A DNA stretch of 64,000 bases. Source: Eubacterium sp. (GTDB taxonomy: Bacteria; Bacillota; Clostridia; Lachnospirales; Lachnospiraceae). The position numbers were made by a program, and so were the translations under genes. Numbering within the stretch: position 1 is the stretch's first letter; the number at the start of each line of letters is the position of its first letter. The notes beneath the pieces were generated by a model. The model saw nothing but the letters and a program-made list of their open reading frames with translations, was not told where the DNA came from and did no database searches. Shown here in pieces: positions 29,630 through 38,354 of this stretch. Location of the stretch: assembly GCA_017619835.1 (NCBI GenBank), contig JAFZRN010000007.1, positions 1 through 64,000 of the forward strand. The letters run 5' to 3'.

Positions 29630-31288
29630 TTATGCTGGTTTGTAGGAGCTCTTCAGGCCGACAACGCGGTTAAATACCATATGGTCAGGGGTCGAATCCT
29701 TTGTGTCGACTACGAAGTAGCCGTTTCTGATGAACTGTACGTGATCGCCCGGCTTAAAGTCAGCGGAAGCTGCCTCAAGCTTTGACTCAAGTACTTCGAG
29801 CGAATTCGGATTGAAGTTCAGGGTGCCGTCATCGTTAAGCTTGCCCTTCTCTTCATCGATAAGGTTCTCATAAAGTCTTACCTCAGCATCGATTGCGTCT
29901 GCGGCATTAACCCAGTGGATTGTGCCCTTGACCTTGCGTCCTTCGAACCCGCTGCCTGAGCGTGTCTCAGGGTCATAGGTTCCGTGAACGGCGATAATGT
30001 TGCCCTCGGCATCCTTATCGCAGCCGGTACATTTAACGAAGTAAGCGCCCTTGAGGCGGACCTCGTTACCGGGGAAGAGGCGGAAATACTTCTTAGGCGG
30101 CTCTTCCATAAAGTCATCCTGCTCGATGTATAATTCTCTTGAAAATGTAATCTTCCTCATACCTGCATCAGGATCATCCGAATTGTTCTCAATCTCGAAC
30201 TCTTCCGTCTGTCCTTCAGGATAGTTATCGATTATAAGCTTCAGCGGACGCAGAACGCCCATATATCTCGGAGCCTTCGGCTTAAGATCTTCTCTTATGC
30301 AGTACTCAAGCATTGCATAGTCGCAGGAGCTCTGTGACTTGGATATACCTGACAGCTCCATAAAGGTCTTGATAGAGCTCGGCGTGAAACCGCGGCGGCG
30401 AAGTGCAGCGAGTGAAACAAGTCTGGGATCATCCCAACCGTCAACCACACCGTCCTCAACCAGCTTCTTGATATAACGCTTGCCTGTGACAACATTTGTA
30501 AGATAAAGCTTTGCAAACTCGATCTGCTTCGGCGGATTCTCAAACTCAGCCTCCTGAACAACCCAGTCGTAAAGCGGTCTGTGGTCCTCGAACTCAAGCG
30601 TACAGAGCGAGTGCGTGATACCCTCGAAAGCATCCTCCAGCGGATGCGCAAAATCATACATCGGGTAAATGAGCCATTTGTCGCCGGTATTATGATGAGT
30701 CATTCTAGCAATACGGTAAATGACCGGGTCACGCATATTTATATTAGGAGAAGCCATATCGATCTTCGCACGAAGAACCTTGGCGCCGTCTTCATATACG
30801 CCGTCCTTCATTTCCTCGAAGAGTTTGAGATTCTCCTCAACACTTCTGTCACGGTAAGGACTGTTCTTTCCGGGCTCGGTAAGGGTACCGCGGTACTCTC
30901 TTATCTCCTGAGCCGAAAGGTCATCGACATAGGCCTTGCCCTTCTTTATAAGCTTGATTGCAACTTCATACATCTTGTCGAAATAGTCGGAGGCATAGAG
31001 AACCTTGCCGCCGAAATCCGCACCAAGCCACTTGATATCTTCGATGATGGAGTTAACGAATTCCTCGTCCTCCTTTGTGGGGTTTGTGTCATCGAATCTG
31101 AAGTTGAATTGTCCGCCGTACTCCTGTGCGATACCATAATTAAGAAGTATGGACTTGGCATGGCCTATATGAAGGTAGCCATTTGGCTCGGGCGGGAAAC
31201 GTGTAACGATCTTCTCGTACTTGCCTTCTGCTAAGTCTTTATCGATTATGTTCTCAATAAAGTTTTTTGATCTTGTTTCTTCAGACAT
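29630..31288 (-). CDS. glnS: Glutaminyl-tRNA synthetase
   Basis: This 552-residue class I synthetase charges tRNA-Gln directly. The HIGH motif is [15 protein letters not shown] near residue 32. [19 protein letters not shown] and CIREDL are diagnostic for GlnRS rather than GluRS, and the C-terminal half is the two-barrel anticodon-binding domain. The second signature is not a textbook KMSKS: the region aligned to E. coli VMSKRKL reads [11 protein letters not shown]. The ATG overlaps the stop codon of the upstream membrane-protein gene (TAATG), so translation is coupled. A glnS gene suggests that tRNA-Gln does not depend on GatCAB, though gat genes may exist elsewhere. Confidence 0.96.
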   Translation of the reverse strand: MSEETRSKNFIENIIDKDLAEGKYEKIVTRFPPEPNGYLHIGHAKSILLNYGIAQEYGGQFNFRFDDTNPTKEDEEFVNSIIEDIKWLGADFGGKVLYASDYFDKMYEVAIKLIKKGKAYVDDLSAQEIREYRGTLTEPGKNSPYRDRSVEENLKLFEEMKDGVYEDGAKVLRAKIDMASPNINMRDPVIYRIARMTHHNTGDKWLIYPMYDFAHPLEDAFEGITHSLCTLEFEDHRPLYDWVVQEAEFENPPKQIEFAKLYLTNVVTGKRYIKKLVEDGVVDGWDDPRLVSLAALRRRGFTPSSIKTFMELSGISKSQSSCDYAMLEYCIREDLKPKAPRYMGVLRPLKLIIDNYPEGQTEEFEIENNSDDPDAGMRKITFSRELYIEQDDFMEEPPKKYFRLFPGNEVRLKGAYFVKCTGCDKDAEGNIIAVHGTYDPETRSGSGFEGRKVKGTIHWVNAADAIDAEVRLYENLIDEEKGKLNDDGTLNFNPNSLEVLESKLEAASADFKPGDHVQFIRNGYFVVDTKDSTPDHMVFNRVVGLKSSYKPA

Positions 31289-33399
31289 TATTCTTCCTCC
31301 TCGTCGGTCTTAGGTAACACGACTTTTTTATCTTTATCTGATTTTTTCTCTGATTTTTTTGACTTCTTGGATGATTTTTCTGTTTTTTCTTCAGATGCCT
31401 TTTCAGATGCTTCTGTCTTCTCAGCAGCTTTCTTATCTTCGGGCTCTTCGGAAGCTTCTTCTGCATCATCTCCTTCTTCTGAATCTACAGCTTCTGCCTC
31501 ATCCTCAACTTCATCATCTTCTACGTCTGCGGGGTTGATGAAGTTTGTGAATTTGAGCCAGAGATTCTTGGCCTTTTCTATAGGTGAAAATGGCTCCTCG
31601 TCGTCTTCTGAGTCGACATCCTCGTCGTTCTCTTCGGACTCTTCGGAAGATTGTTCCTCAACAACTTTCTCTTCGGCAGCTTCCTCTGCAGTCTCCGGAA
31701 TCTCCATCTGCTCAGTCGGTTCGTCGATTTCCTCCATCGGTTCGGTGGGTTCTTCGACTTCCTGCTCAGCCTCAGCCTCGGCAAGCTCTTCGTTCTTCTC
31801 ACCGCGAACCTTCTCTATAGTTTCTTTATCTACAACGTCCTTCTTCGGACCCTGCTCTACATATACATGCTCGCCCTCGGGAGCTTCATCCGGTGCAGCC
31901 ACACTGAATGCGGAATCGATACCGAAAGGCTTCTGCTTCATGGCTTCTTCTACCTTAGAGATCTGCTGATCTTCTGCAGGTGGAACATTAACGCCTGCGT
32001 TATTATCCTCAGCTTCCTCGAGAAGGATCTCGCCTGTATCTTCGTTCACGCCGTAGCTCTTGTTCTTGCCAATAACTTTTTTATCAGCGGCATCACGCTT
32101 TGCTCGTTCAGCTATCTCAGCGTCATGAGCTTCCTGCTCAGACTGGGTAGATTGAGATTGATCAGAAGATGATGAGTAATCATATTCATCCTCATCGTAA
32201 TTTCCATCTTCTTCATCATCGTCCTCGTAACCATCGAGGCGGTTCTGAAGGATGCTGGTCCTTACAACAAGGATTATCACAACGATGCACATCACAACGA
32301 AAAGAACGATCATCATGGAAAGAAGGCGCTTCAGGGTTTCCCTGCTTACAAGGCCTTCCTCCTCATCAGTCTCTGACTTGTCATCACCGAAAAGAGGTGC
32401 AGCATACTGCTTCTCGGTAGTCTCGGTGTTGGCCGAATCATTTGCAGCATTGGACTCGGATGCGATTCTTGCAGCATTCTGAGCGGTTGCCGTATCGATC
32501 ATGTTCTTAACGATCTCATATCTTGTGAGCGTTCCCTCTTCGGAGTCGAAATAGTAAAGCCCGGACTCGCCGCGCGGATTCATGGCATAAACGAGAAACA
32601 CGCCGTTCTCGCTGCCATCCGTATATGCTGTAAACTGCGTCTTATCAAGTGTGAGGCTGGTCTCAGTGAAACCATCCGGAAGCTTGACATCGTCAGGCTT
32701 ATTGATAACGACATAATTGATGCCGTCGAGCTTATACTCGAGGAAAGGCGAAAAGCTCTGTGTCTTTTCATCGAAAACAAACCATTTCTGCTCGCCGTCA
32801 ACGTTCTGGAGGCAGACAACCTTGAGATTCTGGTTGGGCGCCTGGTAGCAGAACCACTCCCTCTCACCAAGGGTAACATAGGATATAACGTAATCCTTCG
32901 GCGGCGTCGGAAGGTGATATTCATTAACAAGTGTGTAGGTCTCGGAGCCTACCTTTATAGTATTGTCGGTCTCCTGCACGGTTCCGATGGTTATGTTTGC
33001 GCCGGCATGAGCCACCGTGAGCTGGTTGCCCTCGGCATCATATACCTCCGAGCCGTCGGTCGATACGCTGGCGCGGCCTTCTCCTACTGCCTTAAATGTG
33101 TAGGAAACGGTAGTCGGCCCGGACCCCGATATCGCAATCGAACCTGTATTGCCGTCCCCGGACTGGTACTCGAGAAGTCCAGATGAATACTTAAGATAGA
33201 TCGTATAATTTGCCACGTAGTCGCCGCTGATCATGACTGTCGCGGTTATGGTATCGCCGACCCCGATCTCTCCATCGGGCGTAAGTGCGATGACAACATT
33301 AAGGTCTTCGGCGTGAACGTCGTAAGAACCGACCGACTGGAAGACGGCGAATGTAATGACAAATGCTATTATGTATAAGATTTTACGTAACTTATTCAT
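31288..33399 (-). CDS. Cohesin-like, single-pass membrane protein with long acidic cytoplasmic tail
   Basis: A 703-residue membrane protein. Signal peptide 1-30 (ending DVHA) is followed by a cohesin-like beta sandwich at about 33-140 ([37 protein letters not shown]). An uncharacterised domain rich in aromatic residues spans about 150-298. A membrane helix at about 358-380 ([19 protein letters not shown]) leads to a 320-residue tail that is extremely Glu/Asp-rich and ends with a Lys/Ser-rich stretch. With an N-terminal signal and one membrane helix, the tail should be cytoplasmic. LPKTD near the C-terminus is not followed by a hydrophobic segment, so sortase anchoring is unlikely. The role is unknown. 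It is translationally coupled to glnS, an odd pairing. AAAGGGGAACAA precedes the ATG. Confidence 0.75.
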   Translation of the reverse strand: MNKLRKILYIIAFVITFAVFQSVGSYDVHAEDLNVVIALTPDGEIGVGDTITATVMISGDYVANYTIYLKYSSGLLEYQSGDGNTGSIAISGSGPTTVSYTFKAVGEGRASVSTDGSEVYDAEGNQLTVAHAGANITIGTVQETDNTIKVGSETYTLVNEYHLPTPPKDYVISYVTLGEREWFCYQAPNQNLKVVCLQNVDGEQKWFVFDEKTQSFSPFLEYKLDGINYVVINKPDDVKLPDGFTETSLTLDKTQFTAYTDGSENGVFLVYAMNPRGESGLYYFDSEEGTLTRYEIVKNMIDTATAQNAARIASESNAANDSANTETTEKQYAAPLFGDDKSETDEEEGLVSRETLKRLLSMMIVLFVVMCIVVIILVVRTSILQNRLDGYEDDDEEDGNYDEDEYDYSSSSDQSQSTQSEQEAHDAEIAERAKRDAADKKVIGKNKSYGVNEDTGEILLEEAEDNNAGVNVPPAEDQQISKVEEAMKQKPFGIDSAFSVAAPDEAPEGEHVYVEQGPKKDVVDKETIEKVRGEKNEELAEAEAEQEVEEPTEPMEEIDEPTEQMEIPETAEEAAEEKVVEEQSSEESEENDEDVDSEDDEEPFSPIEKAKNLWLKFTNFINPADVEDDEVEDEAEAVDSEEGDDAEEASEEPEDKKAAEKTEASEKASEEKTEKSSKKSKKSEKKSDKDKKVVLPKTDEEEE

Positions 33400-33450
33400 T
33401 TGTTCCCCTTTATAAGACTTCGGGTTGCGAAGTCATTTCCATAAAAATCA

Positions 33451-33479
33451 GAAAGCCCCAACATATATGCCGGGGCTTT
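33451..33479 (-). terminator. Terminator of tRNA-Thr
   Basis: AAAGCCCC and GGGGCTTT pair around a CATATATG centre, with G-U pairs extending the stem on the tRNA strand. A short TTTTTA tract lies 6 bases further. The hairpin begins two bases after the tRNA. Confidence 0.75.
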
Positions 33480-33480
33480 A

Positions 33481-33553
33481 AGCTGCTAACGGGAATCGAA
33501 CCCGTGACCTCAACATTACCGATGTTGCGCTCTACCGTCTGAGCTATAACAGC
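33481..33553 (-). tRNA. tRNA-Thr(GGT)
   Basis: The 73-base cloverleaf is complete: acceptor GCTGTTA/TAGCAGC with one T-G pair, D stem GCTC/GAGC, anticodon stem CAACA/TGTTG, and T arm ACGGG-TTCGATT-CCCGT. The anticodon loop TCGGTAA gives anticodon GGT for Thr codons ACC/ACT. Position 33 is C where almost all tRNAs have U. CCA is not encoded, so it must be added. It lies downstream of sigH with its own strong promoter. Confidence 0.93.
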
Positions 33554-33584
33554 GAATTTTGTGTGATGATTCACACAGTTTCTT

Positions 33585-33613
33585 ATCTTACTTGAAAGCG
33601 GTTTTGATGTCAA
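33585..33613 (-). promoter_or_regulatory. Promoter of tRNA-Thr
   Basis: The minus strand reads TTGACA (33608-33613), a 17-base spacer and TAAGAT (33585-33590), a near-consensus vegetative promoter about 30 bases upstream of the tRNA. Confidence 0.85.
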
Positions 33614-33638
33614 GTAATTTTGCCTCTAACTACACTTT

Positions 33639-34229
33639 TCAGTTTTTCAATTTGTTGTGCACCCTGTTGAGAGCATTATCGACGGATTTCTCGGTCCGGC
33701 CGAGCCTGTCGGCGATCTCCTTACGGGACAGCCCTTCGAGATAAAGCTTGGTGACCATCTTCTCCATCGAGCTCAGCTTCAGGTTCATTTCCTCATACAT
33801 CTGCTCAATCTTCTCGTGCCTGAGGACGATATTCTCGGGATTGGAATGCTCCTCGTCGCTGATGAAGTCCTTCTCCTCCGCGCTGTCCTCGGTCTCGTTA
33901 TAATAGATCGACACCGCATTATTCAGCGGGAAATGTTTTAGCCGGTTGGCAGCGCTTATGGCAGCATGGATCCTATTCCGCACGCACACGGTGGCAAATG
34001 TGTGAAAGCTCGTATTCATGTCCTGCTTATAATCCCTGATCGCGGTGAAAAGCCCGATCATGCCCTCCTGGGCAAGGTCCTCGGTCTCTGCGCCGACAAG
34101 ATAAAGGAATCTCGTCTCGCTTATAACGAGGGGCTTATACTTCAGAAGCAGGAACTCTTCCGCATCACGGTCGCCGGAGCCGATAAGCTCAAGAATAATG
34201 CTATCCGGCAGCTTGTCGTATTTCGTCAT
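33639..34229 (-). CDS. sigH: RNA polymerase sigma factor SigH-like (sigma-70 family)
   Basis: A 196-residue sigma factor has region 2 (EDLAQEGMIGLFTAIRDYK; SFHTFATVCVRNRIHAAI), an acidic linker and region 4 (LSRKEIADRLGRTEKSVDNA). Regions 1.1 and 3 are absent, as in SigH. In B. subtilis SigH directs early sporulation and competence genes. In this family of anaerobes the regulon is uncertain. The ATG overlaps the rlmB stop (ATGA), giving translational coupling. The cysS-mrnC-rlmB-sigH order matches B. subtilis except that the yacP/rae1 gene normally found between rlmB and sigH is missing. Confidence 0.9.
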   Translation of the reverse strand: MTKYDKLPDSIILELIGSGDRDAEEFLLLKYKPLVISETRFLYLVGAETEDLAQEGMIGLFTAIRDYKQDMNTSFHTFATVCVRNRIHAAISAANRLKHFPLNNAVSIYYNETEDSAEEKDFISDEEHSNPENIVLRHEKIEQMYEEMNLKLSSMEKMVTKLYLEGLSRKEIADRLGRTEKSVDNALNRVHNKLKN

Positions 34230-35059
34230 TTAGATAACCTCTGTCTTACTATCTCATACGCAAGGATGCCCGTAGCAACTGATGCGTTAAGTGATTCTAT
34301 CTGTCCCATCATCGGGATTGAAACTATGTAGTCACATTTTTCCTTTACGAGACGTGAAACGCCCGAGCCCTCATTTCCAACTACCAGACCTATCGCGCCG
34401 GTAAGATTGCATTTGTACATGACCTCGCCTTCCATGTCGGCGCAGGCAAACCAGAGACCCCTCAGTTTCAGCTCCTCGATGGTCTTGGCGATGTTCGTGA
34501 CCTTTACGACGGGCGTAAAGTTGATCGCGCCGGCTGATGCTCTCACAACTGTCGCGGTAAGGCCGGTGGCACGATGCTTCGGGATGATTACGCCGTGGGC
34601 GCCGCTTATGTTGGCGGTCCTGATTATCGCGCCGAGGTTGTGCGGATCCTCAATCTCATCAAGAATAATGATAAATGGCGGCTCTCCCCGTTTCTTCGCA
34701 AGCACGAATATGTCTTCCAGCTCGGAATACTCATAGGAAGTGGTCATTGCGATAATGCCCTGATGATGACCGGTCTCGGACATCATATCAAGACGCTGCT
34801 TTTTAACAAAGGATACGGAAGCACCTGTGCCTCTAAGCTTTGAAAGAATATTTGAGATTGCACCATCCCTCAGGCCATCCTGGATATATACCTTGTCGAT
34901 GGTCCTGCCTGCTTTTATCGCTTCAAGGACCGCATTTCTGCCCTCGAGGCGGTTGTTCTGAGCGATAGTCTCCTCCTCAGGTGCCTGAGTCTGCGGCGCA
35001 GACTTGGCCGGCTCAGCCTTGATCTCTGTTATATCATTTCCAAATATCTCGTATCCCAT
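34226..35059 (-). CDS. rlmB: 23S rRNA (guanosine-2'-O-)-methyltransferase RlmB
   Basis: This 277-residue SpoU/TrmH-family enzyme 2'-O-methylates a guanosine in 23S rRNA with SAM. The N-terminal substrate-binding domain (NRLEGRNAVLEAIKAGRTID) precedes the knotted SPOUT domain with motif 1 (NLGAIIRTANISGAHGVII), motif 2 (LVVGNEGSGVSR) and motif 3 (IPMMGQIESLNASVATGILA). An ATG at 35104 would add 15 residues encoded by a REP-like palindrome (MGPDPITKVLRNGVF). I reject it, because the ATG at 35059 (MGYEIFGN) has GGAG in AATGGAGTTTTT. The stop overlaps the sigH start. Confidence 0.93.
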   Translation of the reverse strand: MGYEIFGNDITEIKAEPAKSAPQTQAPEEETIAQNNRLEGRNAVLEAIKAGRTIDKVYIQDGLRDGAISNILSKLRGTGASVSFVKKQRLDMMSETGHHQGIIAMTTSYEYSELEDIFVLAKKRGEPPFIIILDEIEDPHNLGAIIRTANISGAHGVIIPKHRATGLTATVVRASAGAINFTPVVKVTNIAKTIEELKLRGLWFACADMEGEVMYKCNLTGAIGLVVGNEGSGVSRLVKEKCDYIVSIPMMGQIESLNASVATGILAYEIVRQRLSK

Positions 35060-35084
35060 AAAAACTCCATTTCGTAACACTTTC

Positions 35085-35107
35085 GTAATGGGGTCAGGCC
35101 CCATTAC
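35085..35107. repeat. REP-like palindrome, copy 4, GTAATG-arm form (rlmB / mrnC junction)
   Basis: The core GGGGTCAGGCCCC has arms GTAAT/ATTAC and an outer inverted repeat (GTAACACTTT on one side, AAAGTGTTAC on the other). It overlaps the mrnC 3' end: the mrnC stop codon TAA (35104-35106) and its last codons lie inside the repeat. Confidence 0.88.
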
Positions 35108-35505
35108 AAAAGTGTTACAGATTTACATACTAACTCATTCAGGCGGGTGTCCTGGCCGGTAAGGTACAGGTACCCGATTACTGCTTCGAAGCCGGTGGCT
35201 GTCAGGTAATCTGTGAGTGACGCATTTTTGGCCTTGGTATGCGGGGAGGAATTCCTCGCTCTCTTAAATACCGCAAGCTCTTCTTCTGTAAGCTCATCCA
35301 TTATCCCGGTCACAAACTCGGCCTGCGCAGCCGCACTTACGATCGATGTCACCTTTTTGTGGTATTTTTCCGGCTGCATATTTGACTGCTTTACAAAGTA
35401 GGTCTTAACCATCAGGTCATATACGCTGTCGCCGATATAAGCAAGCGCCAGCGGTGAATATTTCGACGACACCTCATGAGGCGTCATCACATAATCTTTT
35501 TCCAT
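35104..35505 (-). CDS. mrnC: Mini-ribonuclease 3
   Basis: This 133-residue RNase III-type endonuclease lacks a double-stranded RNA-binding domain. In B. subtilis it matures the 23S rRNA ends. LALAYIGDSVYDLMVK near residues 16-31 holds the catalytic Asp, and LTDYLTATGFEAVIGYLYL is the second acidic motif. The last residues (SVTLL) and the stop are encoded by a REP-like palindrome that has entered the gene end. The start is three bases after the cysS stop, as in the conserved cysS-mrnC pair; Cys-tRNA synthetase and this nuclease are coexpressed in most Bacillota. Confidence 0.93.
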   Translation of the reverse strand: MEKDYVMTPHEVSSKYSPLALAYIGDSVYDLMVKTYFVKQSNMQPEKYHKKVTSIVSAAAQAEFVTGIMDELTEEELAVFKRARNSSPHTKAKNASLTDYLTATGFEAVIGYLYLTGQDTRLNELVCKSVTLL

Positions 35506-35508
35506 ATA

Positions 35509-36915
35509 TTACACCAGTTCCCAGACTGTGCCTTCTCTGGTATCCTTGATCTGAACACCCTTACCAAGTAGTTCTTCTCTTATCGCATCGGCCTTTGCGA
35601 AGTCCTTCGCGGCCTTTGCCTCTTTACGCTCTGCGATCTTGCTCTCGATAAAACTAAGGAGCTCATCAGAAACATCTGCTCCGCCGGCTTCTTCTTCAAC
35701 CTTGAGAAGGTCAAGTGAAAGCACCTTGTCATAATCCTCAAGCACAGCTCGCTTCGTAGCATCCGATATATCAGCCTTAAGAACATCATAAACAAGGGTT
35801 ATGCCCATTGACGTATTGAGATCATTTCCAACCTCATCGACAAACTTATCATGCCACTCCTTAACTGCCGCAGAATCAGCTTCGCCGGCACTGTCAAGAG
35901 CCGCAATACGCTTCTTAAGCTTCTTATATGTCACCGTCGCCTGATCCAGCGCTTCATATGAAAATGTGAGCGGCTTGCGATAATGACTCTGAAGGCAGAA
36001 CATCCTGTAAACGATGGGATCATAGCCCTTGGACTCCAGCAGGCTGACCGTAAGGAAATCTCCCTTTGACTTACTCATCTTGCCGGTCTCATCATTCAGG
36101 TGATGTACATGGAACCAGTAGTTTACCCACTTATGTCCCATGTAGCTCTCACTCTGCGCAATCTCATTAGTATGATGAGGGAAAATGTTGTCGACACCGC
36201 CACAGTGTATATCCATATACTCGCCGAGATGCTTCATGCTTATGCAGGAGCACTCAATATGCCAGCCGGGATAACCAACGCCCCATGGGCTGTCCCACTT
36301 AAGCGCCTGGTCCTCGAATTTCGACTTGGTAAACCACAGAACGAAGTCATTTTTATTACGCTTATTGGTATCCTCGGTCACGTCGTCCCTGACGCCGACC
36401 ATGAGCTCATCCTCATTCTGTGCGCCGAAAACATAGTATTCCTCGAGCTTTGAAGTGTCAAAGTAGACATTTTCGCCCGCCTTATATGCATAGCCCTTTT
36501 CCAGGAGAACTTCGATCATATGAATAAACTCGTCTATGCAATTGGTCGCAGGCTCCACCACGTCGGGAGTCTTAATGTTCAGCTTCGCGCAGTCGCTGAA
36601 GAAAGCGTCCGTATAGAACTTCGCGATCTCCATAACACTCTTATGCTCGCGCTTTGCGCCCGCAAGCATCTTATCCTCGCCGGTGTCCGCATCTGATGAA
36701 AGGTGTCCGACGTCGGTGATGTTCATGACACGCTTCACGTCGTAGCCCGAAAACCTCAGCAGTTTCTCCAGCACGTCCTCCATGATGTAGGTACGTAAAT
36801 TTCCGATATGCGCAAAATGATACACTGTCGGGCCGCAGGTATACATTGAAACCTTGCCCTCGACATTTGGTTTGAATTGTTCCTTATTCTTAGTAAGTGT
36901 GTTGTAGATTATCAT
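35509..36915 (-). CDS. cysS: Cysteinyl-tRNA synthetase
   Basis: This 468-residue class I synthetase charges tRNA-Cys. It shows TCGPTVYHFAHIGNLRTYI (zinc Cys and HIGH motif), CSCISMKHLG and HCGGVDNIFPHHTNEIAQSE for zinc and adenylate binding, and KMSKSKGD. Length fits the family. ACGAGGAAAATC precedes the ATG. It is the first of cysS-mrnC-rlmB-sigH on one transcript. No T-box structure is evident in the 42-base gap upstream, so regulation by tRNA-Cys level is not supported here. Confidence 0.97.
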   Translation of the reverse strand: MIIYNTLTKNKEQFKPNVEGKVSMYTCGPTVYHFAHIGNLRTYIMEDVLEKLLRFSGYDVKRVMNITDVGHLSSDADTGEDKMLAGAKREHKSVMEIAKFYTDAFFSDCAKLNIKTPDVVEPATNCIDEFIHMIEVLLEKGYAYKAGENVYFDTSKLEEYYVFGAQNEDELMVGVRDDVTEDTNKRNKNDFVLWFTKSKFEDQALKWDSPWGVGYPGWHIECSCISMKHLGEYMDIHCGGVDNIFPHHTNEIAQSESYMGHKWVNYWFHVHHLNDETGKMSKSKGDFLTVSLLESKGYDPIVYRMFCLQSHYRKPLTFSYEALDQATVTYKKLKKRIAALDSAGEADSAAVKEWHDKFVDEVGNDLNTSMGITLVYDVLKADISDATKRAVLEDYDKVLSLDLLKVEEEAGGADVSDELLSFIESKIAERKEAKAAKDFAKADAIREELLGKGVQIKDTREGTVWELV

Positions 36916-36957
36916 GATTTTCCTCGTAAATGATTTCGTTATATTTTCTCTTCCGAG

Positions 36958-38337
36958 TTAGTAGTTTGCTTTCCTCGGATAGATATAGATTTCGTATCTG
37001 TCGAATTCCTCGTAGCAACACAGCTCCTTGGATACTTCTTCGCCGGCCTTAAGATTGTAATCGCTGCCCATGAAATAATTCACATCGGCACCAACCACCT
37101 CGTCTCCCTTGAAGAATATTGCTCTTGCCTCGACATTATCAAGATCCTTATCGGATGTATTCTTTACAGTAACAACGAGCTTATCGGGGTTCTCGCTGAT
37201 ATCATAATCGATCGCATCAGTTGCGGGAATGAAATATTCATCCACCTTGGGAACAACCGTATATTCTGCTTTAGTGAAGCCTTCATCCGGATAGAATATA
37301 AAGAGTGCCTTATTACCGCAGTCGATTGCATATGTAGAAGAATCATCAGTTCCTATCAGCTTATCATCATCGTCATAATACTTAACGCTTACATCAAAGT
37401 CGAGCCAATAACTTGAAGTATTTTCAATGAGAATAAAATACTGATTATAATATTCACCTATCTTTGTATAGGTGGTAATGTTAAGATTTTCAGCTACTGT
37501 CTGAGCGTCGAAGCCGGCTGTATTAACCTCTACTCTGTCGTCGGAACTATCCGGAGCATCTTCATCCGAATCATTTGAATAATCAAATGAGAATTCCTCG
37601 GTAGTATCATAGCTTTCCGTCGTAGCCTCAGTCGAATGCTGAGTGGTGATACCGTAGCCATATTGCTTCTCGATCTGTTTAACCAGCTTATCGGAGATCT
37701 GCCCGCTGAATACGGTAATGAGAACAGATCCGATTATCCAGAGTAAACTGATGATGATACCCGCAATCGCACAGCCTTTCTTTCTTCCGTTCTTCTGCAC
37801 AACATCAATCAGACCCATAATGAGTCCGAAGAAAGCCGTACAGCCCAGAATCGAGAAGACAAGAGAACATATACCGAGTGCGGAATTACCTAAGGGTTCT
37901 CCCTGGACATAGCCGCCGCCCTTTGAGCCCTGGTTCATGACGGTATTTGTGCGATATGCATCGCGCGCCGCAAATGGGTCGGCCCCGCCGGCATATGGAT
38001 TACTTCCGCCTGCATAATTCTGGTTAGGATTCACCTGTCCCGTCACATAATTCATGGAACCATCGTACGGATTGCCGCCGCCTGAATACGAAGTATACGT
38101 TGGCTCAGCAGACTGCCCGGCCTGTCCGGCCTGAGCATTCAGTTCAGCCAGCGAAGGATCCTGGTAAGTCATTCCCGGCTGCGAGACATTTCCATACTGG
38201 TTGGGATCAGTCTGATAACTGCCATACTGGTTCGGATCATAGCCATAAGGATTCTGCCCAGGATCTGCCGCATACGGATTACCCTGATTCGGATCATAGC
38301 CATAAGGATTATTATAAGGATTCTGATTGTCGCTCAT
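36958..38337 (-). CDS. Membrane protein with prion-like N-terminus (DUF4190/FxLYD type)
   Basis: A 459-residue protein. Residues 1-145 are low complexity, rich in Asn, Gln, Tyr, Gly and Pro, with repeated NPYG and DPNQ units. Two membrane helices follow at about 148-215 (SALGICSLVFSILGCTAFFG; IAGIIISLLWIIGSVLITVF), separated by a basic QKNGRKKG loop, resembling DUF4190. The C-terminal half (about 290-459) has an FxLYD-like beta domain (TSSYWLDFDVSVKYYDDDDK; NVEARAIFFKGDEVV). The disordered N-terminus should be cytoplasmic and the beta domain outside. No catalytic motif is seen. AGGAGGTTCTGTTA precedes the ATG. It lies between cysS and the antiporter, 17 bases downstream of the latter's side. 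Confidence 0.7.
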   Translation of the reverse strand: MSDNQNPYNNPYGYDPNQGNPYAADPGQNPYGYDPNQYGSYQTDPNQYGNVSQPGMTYQDPSLAELNAQAGQAGQSAEPTYTSYSGGGNPYDGSMNYVTGQVNPNQNYAGGSNPYAGGADPFAARDAYRTNTVMNQGSKGGGYVQGEPLGNSALGICSLVFSILGCTAFFGLIMGLIDVVQKNGRKKGCAIAGIIISLLWIIGSVLITVFSGQISDKLVKQIEKQYGYGITTQHSTEATTESYDTTEEFSFDYSNDSDEDAPDSSDDRVEVNTAGFDAQTVAENLNITTYTKIGEYYNQYFILIENTSSYWLDFDVSVKYYDDDDKLIGTDDSSTYAIDCGNKALFIFYPDEGFTKAEYTVVPKVDEYFIPATDAIDYDISENPDKLVVTVKNTSDKDLDNVEARAIFFKGDEVVGADVNYFMGSDYNLKAGEEVSKELCCYEEFDRYEIYIYPRKANY

Positions 38338-38354
38338 TAACAGAACCTCCTAAA

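Noticed and set aside
31288-31330. LPKTD near the C-terminus of the 703-residue protein as a sortase signal
   Set aside because: It is not followed by a hydrophobic segment and lies on the cytoplasmic side by the predicted topology.
33410-33613. 67-residue ORF across tRNA-Thr
   Set aside because: It is read through the tRNA and its promoter, so it is not a gene.
35060-35104. RlmB 15-residue N-terminal extension
   Set aside because: It is encoded by a palindromic repeat, and GGAG lies before the ATG at 35059.
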